From Amphibacillus jilinensis Y1 (GTDB lineage Bacteria > Bacillota > Bacilli > Bacillales > Amphibacillaceae): a DNA stretch of 64,000 nt. The translations under genes were made by a program, and so were the position numbers. The notes under the pieces were generated by a model. That model was not told where the DNA came from and did no database searches. It was given only the letters and a program-made list of their open reading frames with translations. Shown one piece after another: positions 36,579-46,017 of this stretch (position 1 is the first letter of the stretch; the number at the start of each line of letters is the position of its first letter). The stretch is taken from NCBI RefSeq assembly GCF_000306965.1, contig NZ_JH976437.1, forward strand, positions 163,405 to 227,404, read 5' to 3'.

Positions 36579-38139
36579 GAGTGAATTTCATAATTCAGAG
36601 TCCTTGAGCCCCAACGAGTTTGAGAGATAAAAAAGGAAGTACCTCCCCAAATCTTGTATAATGGTAGTTGAGAGACAACCAAAAAAAGACTGGAGGAGTA
36701 CCCCTTATGACCATTATACGACAACAAAACTTATTTGGCATCCAAGAATTATACGAGATGGAACCTACCCAACGTTATGAAGCCATTATTTCAGCAATAG
36801 ATTTGGATGCTATCTACCATGAAATAAACAAAAAATCCCGACTTGGTGCACCCGTAGCGTTGAATTATGCGGCGATGATTATTTCTATGTTTGTACGAAT
36901 CGTTGAGCGCATTCCGACGATGAAGGACCTGATCAAACGTCTGAATGATGACGTTCTATTTAAGTTGAATTGTGGGTTTCTTGTGTCTGACAACACTCCC
37001 TCTGAAGCTGCCTATTCACGACTTATAACGAAACTGAGTGCCTCTGATGTGTTAGAGAAGTCACAAGAGAAAGTTGTTCTTCAAGCCATTGCTGAAGGCT
37101 TTATTATGGATGACACCGTCGCTATTGACGCCACCCATTTTGAAGCACGTGATCAAGCACCACCAAAAGAAGAAAAGCCAAAAGCAGAGCCTAACAAGCG
37201 CGGGCGCAAACCAAAAGACGAGCGAGAACAATGGCTGATGGAACAAGCAGAAAAGGAAGCAAAACTTCCCCTTTACGAAAAGAAAATAGAAGCTCAGTTG
37301 GATGTTCCTTTACATGAGTTACGTTCGGAAGTTCCTCAAGACCCTAAATGGGGTGTGAAAAAGAACAGCGAAGGAAAAAATGTCTTTTGGTACGGCTACA
37401 AAGGTCACTTAGCTGTTGGAACATCCAGTCAGTACATTTTACAGTCTCTTTTTTCTTCTGGCAGTCTCAATGATGGAAAAGCAGCTATTCCTTTATTAAA
37501 GGGAGTGGATGAATGCCTATCCTTGCCTTTTTTGACCTACCAGACAATGGATGCAGGATATGACTACGCCCCTATTTATGTTCAAGTTCATCGAATGGGA
37601 AACCAATCTGTCATTGCTTATAATAAGAAAAATGAAGCAGAACCCATTGGGTTTGATAAACACTTTGCCCCAACCTGTTTTAGGGAACATTCCTATCGTT
37701 ATGATAGTTTTTATGCCAAGTATGAAACGTTGAAATACACAAGACCAAAAGAATGTAGCGACTGTCCTTTAGCTAACGAAAGTATTTGCCAAAAGGTTTA
37801 TAAAGTAAAAATCACGACAGATCTCCGAAAATATACAGCCCCAGCTCGTGGGTCAAAAGCGTGGAAACATATATCAAAGCGCCGCTCAGCAGTAGAACGC
37901 GTCAATGGTTATCTAAAGGAATATTTTCAACTGGACAATGTGCGTTATCGAACTGGAAAACGAGCAAAAGTTCATTTTGACATCGTCACGCTTGTTTATA
38001 ATGCATCAAAATTAGCAAGTGATCGTGTGAATTTAGTGTTAAATCAGCAACAAGTTGCTTAAAAAAACTTTTTAAAACGATATCACTAAAATTCTGTAGG
38101 TCTTTAAATTTTTAAAAAGATGAATTATGAAATTGATTC
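36579..38139 (+). mobile_element. Insertion sequence, IS1182-like, intact
   Basis: About 1.56 kb with one transposase gene. Ends carry inverted repeats: GAGTGAATTTCATAATTCA (left, 36579-36597) against GAATCAATTTCATAATTCA (right end, reverse complement of 38121-38139), 17 of 19 matching with a perfect 14-bp core. AAAT flanks both sides (36575-36578, 38140-38143), a possible target duplication. Confidence 0.75.
36707..38062 (+). CDS. DDE transposase, IS1182-like
   Basis: 451 residues from the ATG at 36707 (site TGGAGGAGTACCCCTT). N-terminal DUF772-type helical domain (PVALNYAAMIISMFVRIVER), then the DDE catalytic core: Asp in VAIDATHFEARD, Asp in TMDAGYDYAP, Glu in RRSAVERVNGYLKEYF. A Lys/Pro/Glu-rich insertion (about 150-195) and a Cys cluster (CSDCPLANESIC) separate them, as in IS1182-type enzymes. 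No stop or shift is visible, so it is probably active. Confidence 0.88.
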   Translation: MTIIRQQNLFGIQELYEMEPTQRYEAIISAIDLDAIYHEINKKSRLGAPVALNYAAMIISMFVRIVERIPTMKDLIKRLNDDVLFKLNCGFLVSDNTPSEAAYSRLITKLSASDVLEKSQEKVVLQAIAEGFIMDDTVAIDATHFEARDQAPPKEEKPKAEPNKRGRKPKDEREQWLMEQAEKEAKLPLYEKKIEAQLDVPLHELRSEVPQDPKWGVKKNSEGKNVFWYGYKGHLAVGTSSQYILQSLFSSGSLNDGKAAIPLLKGVDECLSLPFLTYQTMDAGYDYAPIYVQVHRMGNQSVIAYNKKNEAEPIGFDKHFAPTCFREHSYRYDSFYAKYETLKYTRPKECSDCPLANESICQKVYKVKITTDLRKYTAPARGSKAWKHISKRRSAVERVNGYLKEYFQLDNVRYRTGKRAKVHFDIVTLVYNASKLASDRVNLVLNQQQVA

Positions 38140-38232
38140 AAATGAATTTTACATTCTTAAATACATTCACCTATCTCACTTTATGAAAGGATATATAAAG
38201 ACACAACCGAAGCGGCTGAGCCTTCATTCGTA

Positions 38233-39047
38233 TTATAAATAATCTCGCAATTTCGCTGCAACTTCATCAACATCAAGGTCTAAATATTGTGTCGTAACAG
38301 CAAAATTAGAGTGTCCTAACGCTTTACTAACCAAAGCAATATCAGCGCTCTTCTCATACAATGTCTTTGCATATGTCCTTCTTATCGCATGAGCATTAAT
38401 ATTCGGGAGTTCATATCGTTTAGCATACTTACTAAGTTGCTTCGAGATAGCATTATTGGTTGATTTGGTATTAATGGTTGTTCCCTTTTTCGTGATAAAT
38501 AAAAAATCATTGTCTTGTTTATAATGAGACCTTATTTTCTCATTTTGTTCCATTAGCACATTATATAATTCAATGAGTTGTTGATTTATTGGCAACTTAA
38601 TATTTTTATGAGTTTTCATTACAGAACCATCGAGGTTTAGATAACCATTTGCTAAATCAACGTGGCATTCTCTAATTTGTCCTAATGTATTTATCCGAAC
38701 TCTAGTTTTTAATATCGTTAGTATGGCAATTGCATCTCGTAAACCGATAAATGTTGATGTATCTAATAATGACAGCAAAATATTTAGATCGTTTTCTTTG
38801 GCACCCTTTTTAACTTGCTTATCGACTTTAATTTGAATGGTTTGCCAAAACTTCGATTGGAAAACCACCCATTATTTAAACATTTGCTTAGAACGGCTTT
38901 CAGGCACTTTAGACGAGTTGATTTTGTTGAATTGGACACTTCCATTTTATCTAGCCATTCAAAAATTGTATCAACCGAAATTTCCTCAAGATATTTAACG
39001 CCAGTAATTTTGATGAAACCATTAAATATATCATCATAATCTTTCAA
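38233..39047 (-). pseudogene. Tyrosine recombinase (integrase), frameshifted
   Basis: The first frame (39047 to 38784, start TTG behind GGGAAAGGACA) holds the N-terminal SAM-like DNA-binding domain ending at NNGWFSNRSF. The second frame (to 38233) continues WQTIQIKVDKQVKKGAKEND and contains the catalytic domain with HAIRRTYAK (His-x-x-Arg), LGHSNFAVTTQYL (His and nucleophile Tyr) and an Arg in LKTRVRINTLGQI. One T missing near 38853-38856 explains the shift. It lies about 290 bp from tRNA-Arg, a typical integration target. Confidence 0.8.
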
Positions 39048-39059
39048 TGTCCTTTCCCT

Positions 39060-39194
39060 TTATCCGTTTAATTCCATTTGTCGAGAAATAATTGACAGCG
39101 CCTTTTCAATTGCCATTCCTTTTGATACTACTTCTGTTGGTTTCAATAAATTGGTTTTTAATGAAACATCAAACAATCCTGACTTTTTAGTCAT
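39060..39194 (-). CDS. Small ORF upstream of the integrase
   Basis: 44 residues: MTKKSGLFDVSLKTNLLKPT, EVVSKGMAIEKALSIISRQM, ELNG. Ribosome site CGGGAGGTTTTTTTT before the ATG at 39192-39194. It ends 12 bp before the integrase start and may be coupled to it. No family recognised. Confidence 0.45.
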   Translation of the reverse strand: MTKKSGLFDVSLKTNLLKPTEVVSKGMAIEKALSIISRQMELNG

Positions 39195-39227
39195 AAAAAA
39201 AACCTCCCGCTTCTAATATGGGAAGTT
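39195..39227 (-). terminator. tRNA-operon terminator overlapping a ribosome site
   Basis: On the minus strand AACTTCCC...GGGAGGTT forms an 8-bp stem with one G-U pair followed by a run of T. The same GGGAGG serves as ribosome site for the 44-residue ORF, so read-through transcripts would hide it. Confidence 0.45.
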
Positions 39228-39334
39228 GATTTACGCTAACGATTTTTCGGGGATATTTTATGTAAGTTCGAATACCTTTAGTTATCCCTAATCTCGTCAA
39301 ACCTTTGTGGTTATTGAGTTTTTCAAAGAAAAAA

Positions 39335-39411
<77 letters not shown>

Positions 39412-39418
39412 ATAATAA

Positions 39419-39492
39419 TGGAGCGGGTGAAGGGAATCGAACCCTCGTCATCAGCTTGGAAGGCTGAGGTTTTACCATTAAACTACACCCGC
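39419..39492 (-). tRNA. tRNA-Gly (anticodon UCC)
   Basis: 74 nt: acceptor GCGGGUG/CACCCGC, D-loop AGUUUAAUGGUAAAAC, anticodon arm CAGCCUUCCAAGCUG with UCC, T-loop GUUCGAUUC, encoded CCA. Seven bp upstream of tRNA-Arg in the same operon. Confidence 0.95.
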
Positions 39493-39545
39493 ACTATTGA
39501 ACTATTTAGTATTTTAACAGTAATCTTTCGTAACAGACAAGATTT

Positions 39546-39574
39546 ATTATAGTCATTTTCGCCAATTATGTCAA
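39546..39574 (-). promoter_or_regulatory. Consensus promoter of the tRNA operon
   Basis: TTGACA (39569-39574) and TATAAT (39546-39551) on the minus strand with a 17-bp spacer, a perfect sigma-A consensus as expected for stable RNA. Confidence 0.85.
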
Positions 39575-39721
39575 TTATTTTTTTGAAAAAAATTGCGTTT
39601 AACTTGTCTTTAAAGCTCCGCAATTCTCAAATAAACAGTAAAATAGCCACTTTATCGCTCACCACTTCTTTACTAAGTACTTGATACTATCTTAACGTAT
39701 TGAAAAAGTGGGCTGAAGATA

Positions 39722-39876
39722 AAACAAATCTCCAATTAGTGGGCGTTTTCGTTCTTCCTCACTGATTGATGGTATAGTGAATCAAAGACATTAGCGTCCG
39801 CGTTAGCTTGCGCCTAAATAGATGAGCTCCAATCTCAATTTTAAGGCGACATTTACGGACGCTTATCTATGATAAA
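39722..39876 (+). repeat. Dispersed structured repeat, copy 6
   Basis: TCTCCAATTAGTGGGCG start, CACTGATTGAT, AGTGAATCAAAGACATTAGC, GTCCGCGTTAGC, the inner stem CGCCTAAATAGA...AATTTTAAGGCG is particularly clear, end TTTACGGACGCTTATCTATG. Confidence 0.85.
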
Positions 39877-39892
39877 CATCGTTTTCTTACTT

Positions 39893-40411
39893 TTAAACCA
39901 AAGTTGTATGATAGGCTAAGTCTTTAACTTCATCACCATTCAAGCGATAAAAATGCACATGATAATTTTGTTGCTCATCCCATTCTAAAATGGCATATGT
40001 TTCTTCACGTCGACCTCTTGGCATACGAATACTTCCTGGGTTAATAACCAGCTGATCACCGACTTTAGTCGCTGCTGCCAAATGCGAGTGGCCGTGACAT
40101 ATAATTCTCGCACCGACTTCACTTGCACGATATGTAATAGATGTTAGGTTCATTTTAACATGATGCATATGTCCGTGGGCAATGAAAAATTTTTCACCAG
40201 CAATCGTTATTGCTAATTCATCTGGATAATCTGCATCGTAATCACAATTGCCGGCTACTCTTTGATAACCTTGGATTTCCACTTGATTATAATCAAGTTC
40301 AGAATCACCACAATGAATCATTTCATCAACTTTTCCTTGATAACGCTGTTTCAGTAATTCGACTTCCTTTAACCAACCATGACTATCACTTATTATTAAA
40401 ACTTTCGCCAT
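39893..40411 (-). CDS. ysnB: YfcE/YsnB-type metallophosphodiesterase
   Basis: 172 residues. Calcineurin-like metallophosphoesterase motifs are in order: ISDSHG (DxH), HCGDSE (GDxx), AGNCD (GNCD, for GNHE), AHGHMHH and CHGHSHLAA (GHxH). The fold and length match MJ0936/YfcE phosphodiesterases that cleave bis-pNPP-like substrates; the physiological substrate is unknown. The start is the ATG at 40409-40411 rather than the TTG two codons earlier. It is last in the racE-gerM-rph-ysnA-ysnB order shared with B. subtilis. Confidence 0.9.
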   Translation of the reverse strand: MAKVLIISDSHGWLKEVELLKQRYQGKVDEMIHCGDSELDYNQVEIQGYQRVAGNCDYDADYPDELAITIAGEKFFIAHGHMHHVKMNLTSITYRASEVGARIICHGHSHLAAATKVGDQLVINPGSIRMPRGRREETYAILEWDEQQNYHVHFYRLNGDEVKDLAYHTTLV

Positions 40412-40426
40412 GTCCAACCCTACTTT

Positions 40427-41020
40427 CTAATCAAGTGCTAACCAATCTGCTAACTTATGTAATGCTTGTCCACGGTGACTTATGGCACTTTTTTGTTCCG
40501 GGGTTAATTGAGCCATCGTATATGAATAATGCTCTGGTTTGAATATTGGATCATAACCAAACCCCTGATCCCCAATGGGTTCAAGCGTTATATGGCCTTT
40601 ACAATACCCCTGTTTAATAACCGTGTCACCATTAGGATCAGCGAGAGCAAGGGCACAAACAAACTGTGCCGTTCGTTCTTGCTCTGAAATATTTTTTAAC
40701 TCATTTAGCACTTTTTCTATATTTTTTTGATCGTTTTTTTCCATACCCGCATAGCGTGCAGAGTAAACACCAGGTGCACCATCTAAAGCATCGATAGCAA
40801 GCCCTGAGTCATCAGCTAACACAGGCATTTGCATAATCTCAGCAATAGCCTCAGCTTTTAATGTTGCATTTTCTTCAAACGTTGTCCCTGTTTCTTCAAC
40901 ATCACTAATTTCTTCATCTAAATCAAGTAAGGAAATCACTTCAATCCCTTGTTTGTTAAACAGTGTTTTAAAGTCTTTCACTTTTCCTTTATTTTTAGTT
41001 GCAATTAATATTTTATCCAT
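40427..41020 (-). CDS. ysnA: XTP/dITP diphosphohydrolase (RdgB/HAM1)
   Basis: 197 residues. N-terminal ILIATKNKGKVKDF substrate motif, central ADDSGLAIDALDGAPGVYSARYAG and C-terminal GFGYDPIFKP and SHRGQAL are HAM1 signatures. It removes inosine and xanthosine triphosphates from the nucleotide pool. It starts 3 bp after rph, consistent with one operon. Confidence 0.95.
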   Translation of the reverse strand: MDKILIATKNKGKVKDFKTLFNKQGIEVISLLDLDEEISDVEETGTTFEENATLKAEAIAEIMQMPVLADDSGLAIDALDGAPGVYSARYAGMEKNDQKNIEKVLNELKNISEQERTAQFVCALALADPNGDTVIKQGYCKGHITLEPIGDQGFGYDPIFKPEHYSYTMAQLTPEQKSAISHRGQALHKLADWLALD

Positions 41021-41023
41021 TAC

Positions 41024-41773
41024 TCATTCCTCATTAACTTCCAGCAGTGTAGCATAGTCTAACAGCGCCTCTTTTTGCATTAAGAAAATCTGCTTCATGC
41101 CCTGATTTGCTAAGTCAAGCATTTGCTGAAGTTGGTCTGGTGTAAAAGTCGCTTCTTCCCCTGTCCCTTGAATTTCAACAAATTCTCCTGAACCCGTCAT
41201 GACAATATTCATATCAACATTGGCTTCAGCATCCTCCACATATTCCAAGTCAAGAACAGCTTCACCATTTGGCATGATCCCTACAGAGATGGCTGCTAAA
41301 TAATCAGTTATCGGCATCTCATGAAGTACTTCTTGATCCTTTAATTTTCCCAGTGCATAAACCATGGCGACAAATGCCCCTGTAATTGAAGCTGTACGTG
41401 TGCCCCCATCTGCTTGAATCACATCACAATCAATCCATATCGTCCGTTCCCCAAGTTTATCTAAATCCACAACAGCTCGTAAGGCACGCCCAATCAGACG
41501 TTGTATCTCCATTGTACGACCGGATACTTTTCCTTTTGACGACTCTCTTATGTTTCGTTGCTCTGTTGCCCTTGGAAGCATGGCATATTCAGCTGTTATC
41601 CAGCCTTTGCCTTGGCCTCGCATAAATGGAGGAACGCGATCTTCTATACTGGCATTACAAATCACTTTTGTATCTCCTACAGTAATTAACACCGAACCTT
41701 CAGGATGTTTGGTGAAGCCTGTATCTATTTTTATCGATCTCAATTGATTAACAGATCTATTATTCGGTCTCAT
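41024..41773 (-). CDS. rph: Ribonuclease PH
   Basis: 249-residue phosphorolytic 3'-5' exoribonuclease trimming tRNA 3' ends. Motifs are [69 protein letters not shown] (phosphate-binding) and [19 protein letters not shown]. The ribosome site AGGAGGAAGATGG overlaps the start region. The gene order gerM-rph-ysnA is as in Bacillus. Confidence 0.96.
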   Translation of the reverse strand: MRPNNRSVNQLRSIKIDTGFTKHPEGSVLITVGDTKVICNASIEDRVPPFMRGQGKGWITAEYAMLPRATEQRNIRESSKGKVSGRTMEIQRLIGRALRAVVDLDKLGERTIWIDCDVIQADGGTRTASITGAFVAMVYALGKLKDQEVLHEMPITDYLAAISVGIMPNGEAVLDLEYVEDAEANVDMNIVMTGSGEFVEIQGTGEEATFTPDQLQQMLDLANQGMKQIFLMQKEALLDYATLLEVNEE

Positions 41774-41949
41774 TCCATCTTCCTCCTTTTATTCCGTTAT
41801 TATCGTAACATATTTTTAACCAATACGTTTAATTCATTCTCTTATTCGCTATAAAAAGAACAAATCAATCTTTGTGATATCCCTATATGCTGTTATCTTG
41901 TCTGTTTCACTTTCCTTCAATTTAAATAGTGGTGTCTCATAACAATTAA

Positions 41950-41985
41950 AGCTTGTCACCAAGTCTTGACAGTGACAAGCTCGCA
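41950..41985 (-). terminator. gerM terminator
   Basis: AGCTTGTCAC (41950-41959) and GTGACAAGCT (41972-41981) form a 10-bp stem, with TTAATTGTT following on the minus strand. It separates gerM from rph, so rph may have its own promoter. Confidence 0.7.
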
Positions 41986-42011
41986 TTTTCTATACATCAT
42001 GATGATCAGCC

Positions 42012-43082
42012 TTATAAACTGCCTGTTGGCACAAAAGTATCACGCGTAACGGGTTCAATATAAGGAACCCCGTGTTCATTGAAAACTTGTTCAATATCGG
42101 CTACAGATATTGAAAGTGCTGATACATCTGGCTGATCAGTCAAGGTTAATACTAACGTTTCAATCACTTCATCTGCAATATACGCTTCATTAACGTCAGC
42201 TAAAATCTCTTCCGTAAATTCAATTGACAGAATACCATCTTCTAGCTCTTCAATATCGAGAATTTCCACATTTGGATTAAACACATGTAAAAAGTTCGAC
42301 TGATAACTAGGGCCATCTAGCAGCGCTTGTACAATCGATTGATAGCGATTGTCACTATCGATTTCAATATGTTGGGTCACCGGAACATAGTGGAAATTCG
42401 GTCCTAATTGGGTTGGATAATAAACGGTCACCGCTTCACTGTTTAGTAAATCGATCGCTTCACTTTCGATTAAATTAATTCCGTTTGCTCTTGAATAACC
42501 ATTCATGATCGGTGTGCCGTTAACCGGCATTTCTGTTAATTCAAAACCATTGATCCATAGCTTTACCTTATCGACATTATCAAATTGTGTTAATGTATAA
42601 GTCATCGCTTGAATGATTTGTTGCTCTTTACTAGCCTCATATTCCTTAAACTCATTTGATAAATCAACGATCATCGTCCCGTCTTCTTGTAAATTAAGAC
42701 CTAAGATTTCTGTCCCCACTGGTAAAACCGCCTCAAACCCATTTGGTAATAATTGACTCACAGGTCCATCTTTAACCAAGTATTCTAGTACCTGTGTGGC
42801 TACTTCATTTGAATCTGCTTTTGGTATTTCAATCGTTTGTGGAACAACAATCCCTTCCTCACTAATTAAAAACAACTGTCTTGCAACGGTCTCTTTCTCT
42901 TCACCTTCCGCTTGATCATCCTCTACTAATCCCTCTTCATTTTCTTGTTCTTCTTCATTTGGCACATCTATGTCTTCTAAAGTGTCATCAGAGTTAAAAA
43001 TGCCGCAACCAGATACCGTTAACACACTAAAAATAAGTAACAAACTAAGACCTATCGATCGAATCAGCACTCGTTTATTCAT
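42012..43082 (-). CDS. gerM: Spore germination lipoprotein GerM
   Basis: 356 residues. Lipoprotein signal with lipobox TVSGC, Cys26 being the lipidated residue. An acidic linker (about 31-62) precedes two GerMN domains (about 85-200 and 225-340), each with the LPVGTEILGL/LNLQEDGT or similar pattern. In B. subtilis GerM is needed for sporulation and germination and attaches to the forespore channel. Context between racE and rph is conserved. Confidence 0.92.
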   Translation of the reverse strand: MNKRVLIRSIGLSLLLIFSVLTVSGCGIFNSDDTLEDIDVPNEEEQENEEGLVEDDQAEGEEKETVARQLFLISEEGIVVPQTIEIPKADSNEVATQVLEYLVKDGPVSQLLPNGFEAVLPVGTEILGLNLQEDGTMIVDLSNEFKEYEASKEQQIIQAMTYTLTQFDNVDKVKLWINGFELTEMPVNGTPIMNGYSRANGINLIESEAIDLLNSEAVTVYYPTQLGPNFHYVPVTQHIEIDSDNRYQSIVQALLDGPSYQSNFLHVFNPNVEILDIEELEDGILSIEFTEEILADVNEAYIADEVIETLVLTLTDQPDVSALSISVADIEQVFNEHGVPYIEPVTRDTFVPTGSL

Positions 43083-43320
43083 GTCATGTCCTCCTCAGAT
43101 GGTTTGTACTAACATGTATACGAGCCCTATAAAAAAATTAGACCAGTGAACAGGAAAAAGATAAGCGATTGAGCTACTTAACTAAAAAAGTGTTGAATAC
43201 CATTTTTCAAAACGATCTAACAGCTACCCTTTCAGCACTAATGTAATGTTAAATATTACTCAATTAAAAAATCGATACTAAACATGTTAATCAAATAACA
43301 ATGTTTGTATCGACTTTAAT

Positions 43321-43475
43321 AAAACGAACCTTCAACCAGTAGGGGTGTTCCTCCACCCCACTGTTTGTTAGCTGAGTGAATCTCAGGACATTAGCGTCCG
43401 TTAGCTCTCGACTAAATAGATGATCTTTCTTCTCTATTTTAGGCGAATGCTTTACGGACGGTTAGCTATGATAAA
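43321..43475 (+). repeat. Dispersed structured repeat, copy 7
   Basis: AAAACGAACCTTCAACCAGT start, GTGGGG/CCCCAC-type stem 1, GCTGAGTGAATCTCAGGACA, TTAGCGTCCGTTAGC, CTCTATTTTAGGCG, end TTTACGGACGGTTAGCTATG. Between gerM and racE. Confidence 0.85.
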
Positions 43476-43482
43476 TATATAA

Positions 43483-44319
43483 CTATACCATTCGCTCACT
43501 ATCATTATCTATTAGTGTTTGATCTATCGTAACTTGTTCAATAAATTGAACGGGATAGTCCATCCAGCGATTGGCGATTTGTTCAAACAATATAGGGGAA
43601 CCTGTTGTATAAAATTGGTGTCTAGCAACCCTTTCTCCTTCATAAGCGATATGTTGATAACTCATAATAACACTGACTTCACGAGCCGTTTCTTCGCCTG
43701 ATGAAATGATTTGTACACGTTCTCCCATGACAGCCTTTATCTGATCAGCAAGTAAAGGATAATGTGTACAACCCAAAATCAATGTATCTAACCCGTTATG
43801 ATTAAGCATGGGTTGTAGAGAATCACTAACAATCTGCTCTGCTGCCTCCTTTGAGAACTGTCCACTTTCTACCAATGGTACAAATTTAGGACAAGCCAAA
43901 TCATATATATCTAGTTTAGACGAGATATATTGCAAGGCATTTGGATAAGCTTTACTTTTTATAGTTCCTTCTGTACCAATCACACCAATTTTTTTAGTTT
44001 CTGTTATTTTCATCGCAGCCCGAGCCCCAGGTTGAATAACACCAATAACAGGAATCGACAATTTTTCTTGTAAAAATTCAAGCGTAAACGCTGTTGCCGT
44101 ATTACAGGCAATCACTAATAACTTAATTTGTTTCTCCATTAAAAAATCTACCATTTCCAATGTGTAACGGATCACTTCTTTTTTTGGACGCGGACCATAA
44201 GGGCAGCGTACTGTATCACCTAAATAAATAAGCTGTTCTTTCGGTAATTGGCGCATAAGCTCACGCGCTACCGTTAGACCACCAACACCTGAATCAATAA
44301 CACCGATTGGTTGATCCAA
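43483..44319 (-). CDS. racE: Glutamate racemase
   Basis: 278 residues. It makes D-glutamate for peptidoglycan. The two catalytic cysteines are Cys72 (VIACNTATAF) and Cys184 (LILGCTHYPLL), with IDSGVGGLTV at the N-terminus and VIGVIQPGARAA in between. It lies between ysmB and gerM as in B. subtilis. Only the single racemase type is visible here. Confidence 0.95.
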   Translation of the reverse strand: MDQPIGVIDSGVGGLTVARELMRQLPKEQLIYLGDTVRCPYGPRPKKEVIRYTLEMVDFLMEKQIKLLVIACNTATAFTLEFLQEKLSIPVIGVIQPGARAAMKITETKKIGVIGTEGTIKSKAYPNALQYISSKLDIYDLACPKFVPLVESGQFSKEAAEQIVSDSLQPMLNHNGLDTLILGCTHYPLLADQIKAVMGERVQIISSGEETAREVSVIMSYQHIAYEGERVARHQFYTTGSPILFEQIANRWMDYPVQFIEQVTIDQTLIDNDSERMV

Positions 44320-44335
44320 TTCTATCCCTCTTTTT

Positions 44336-44800
44336 CTATTTTTTCTTATTGTTCTCTTTATCCCACTTCATTTTTTCTAACAACAAATCGAGCACATGAT
44401 GTAAAGCATCAACATTTTCCGCAGACACATCAGCTAAAACCGCACTTAAATAAGCTTGGCGTTTTTGAATGACCTCATGAATGATTTCTTTACCATTTGG
44501 GAGTAAATGAATGCGTACAACCCGACGATCTTTTGTATCACGTCTTCGTTCTACTAACTGATTTTTCTCCATTCGGTCGACTAAATCCGTTGTTGTACTA
44601 AAGGCTAAATTTATTTTATTGGATAATTCTCCAATTGTTAGATCTCCATCTTCTAAAAGCCACTGAAGCGCAATAAATTGCGGTGTGGTAATAGAATAGT
44701 TCTTTAAAATTTCGCGTCCTTTATGCTTAATAATGCCATTTATGTAGCGCATGTTTTTTTCAATTTGAGCAATTGGACGATCAACTGCTTCGTTTTCCAC
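44336..44800 (-). CDS. ysmB: MarR-family regulator YsmB
   Basis: 154 residues with a winged helix (ITTPQFIALQWLLEDGDLTI, GELSNKINLAFSTTTDLVDR, MEKNQLVERRRDTKDRRVVR). DxRxxxxxLT-like wing (DRRVVRIHLLPNG) is typical of MarR. It precedes racE by 16 bp, as in B. subtilis. Ligand and targets unknown. Confidence 0.9.
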   Translation of the reverse strand: MENEAVDRPIAQIEKNMRYINGIIKHKGREILKNYSITTPQFIALQWLLEDGDLTIGELSNKINLAFSTTTDLVDRMEKNQLVERRRDTKDRRVVRIHLLPNGKEIIHEVIQKRQAYLSAVLADVSAENVDALHHVLDLLLEKMKWDKENNKKK

Positions 44801-44920
44801 CTTGATAATTCCTCCCTTGATAGAATTCCTTCTTGTATCATAACATTTTTTTATTCGTTTAGGTAAAAAATAATCAATTGATTATTACTGAAGCAGTAGA
44901 AGTAATAGATAAGCTAAATA

Positions 44921-45075
44921 AAACGTCCTTTTAATCAGGGGGGACGTTTTCGTTCTTCTACAACTGATGGGGGTGAGTGAATCACTGCATAACGTCCGTT
45001 GTTAGCTCCCTCCTAAATAGAAGAGCTCTGTTCTCCGATTTGGGGTGGCCATTCTACGGTCGCTTATTAGTGAAA
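44921..45075 (+). repeat. Dispersed structured repeat, copy 8
   Basis: Diverged copy: AAAACGTCCTTTTAATCAGG, GTGAGTGAATCACTGCATAA, CGTCCGTTGTTAGCTCCC, end CTACGGTCGCTTATTAGTG. Between ysmB and the SDR gene. Confidence 0.75.
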
Positions 45076-45119
45076 TGTAGTCATTGCACGCTATTACAGA
45101 AAAGATCGGAGGTTATTAT

Positions 45120-45159
45120 GGCTTGAATGAGAAAAAGTACTTACATTCTCATTCAAGCC
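45120..45159. terminator. Perfect 14-bp inverted repeat
   Basis: GGCTTGAATGAGAA and TTCTCATTCAAGCC pair perfectly around a 12-nt loop, about 65 bp past the SDR stop. No T run on either side, so termination is uncertain; a protein-binding palindrome is possible. Confidence 0.5.
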
Positions 45160-45225
45160 GAAGGTGTGGTGATGTTAAAAATAATAATTATTCAAACTAC
45201 CGTTATCTATCATTAAATCCTACCA

Positions 45226-45996
45226 TTATTTCTTGTTGACGGCGCGCATGGCTAACAATAGTACACCAACAGGTAACAGTTTTGTTGCTATACGAAAACC
45301 TGTCGCGACAGGTCCGTTAGTCGAAACTGACTTGCCTTTCCGACTTGCCCTTAACACATGAATCGCCTCTTCTTCTGGTGTTGTTTTTGGTAAATTAGCA
45401 ATGACCGAATGACGCGTTGATTCCCCAGCAACATCAAAGAATTCCGTTTTAACAGGACCTGGACAAGCAGCTGTGACCGAAATATCACGACCTCTTAATT
45501 CCTCATGTAATGCCCGACTATACGATAATACATAAGCTTTCGTCGCTGCATAGATTCCAAAATTCGGCTGTGGCGCAAAAGCAGCTGATGACGCAATTTG
45601 AATGATCTTAGCCCCTGATTTCATGTAAGGTAGCACGACACTTGTTACTGCTGTCATCGCTTCACAATTAAGCTTGACCATACCTAGCTCCGCTTCAAGA
45701 GGAAGCTCTCCAATTTTACCAAACTTACCGTAACCAGCAGCGTTTACTAATAACGTTACATTTGGCTTTTCATTTGCTAATGTTGCTTCCAAATCTGAAA
45801 TACTTTCAGACTGCAATAAATCCAAATCTAACATTTTTAGTTTAATAAAAACCTCCTCTGATAGTTGCGTTAACCTGTCTTTCCTGCGAGCAATCACCCA
45901 AACCTCATCAATATTCGGATAATCCCGATCAATTGTTTTAACAATCTCTCTTCCAATACCTGAAGACGCACCAGTTACAATCACTACTCGATTCAT
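45226..45996 (-). CDS. Short-chain dehydrogenase/reductase
   Basis: 256 residues from the ATG at 45994-45996 (site AAAGGGTTGATAAAA). Classical SDR: TGASSGIG (NAD(P) binding), LDLD, NAAGYG, catalytic Ser in QIASSAA and YAATK (Tyr-x-x-x-Lys). Arg residues after the glycine motif (ARRKDR) suggest NADPH. A C-terminal hydrophobic segment (VGVLLLAMRAVNKK) may contact membrane. The substrate is unknown. It follows the DUF4334-like gene by 21 bp. Confidence 0.88.
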   Translation of the reverse strand: MNRVVIVTGASSGIGREIVKTIDRDYPNIDEVWVIARRKDRLTQLSEEVFIKLKMLDLDLLQSESISDLEATLANEKPNVTLLVNAAGYGKFGKIGELPLEAELGMVKLNCEAMTAVTSVVLPYMKSGAKIIQIASSAAFAPQPNFGIYAATKAYVLSYSRALHEELRGRDISVTAACPGPVKTEFFDVAGESTRHSVIANLPKTTPEEEAIHVLRASRKGKSVSTNGPVATGFRIATKLLPVGVLLLAMRAVNKK

Positions 45997-46017
45997 TTTT
46001 ATCAACCCTTTCATTAA

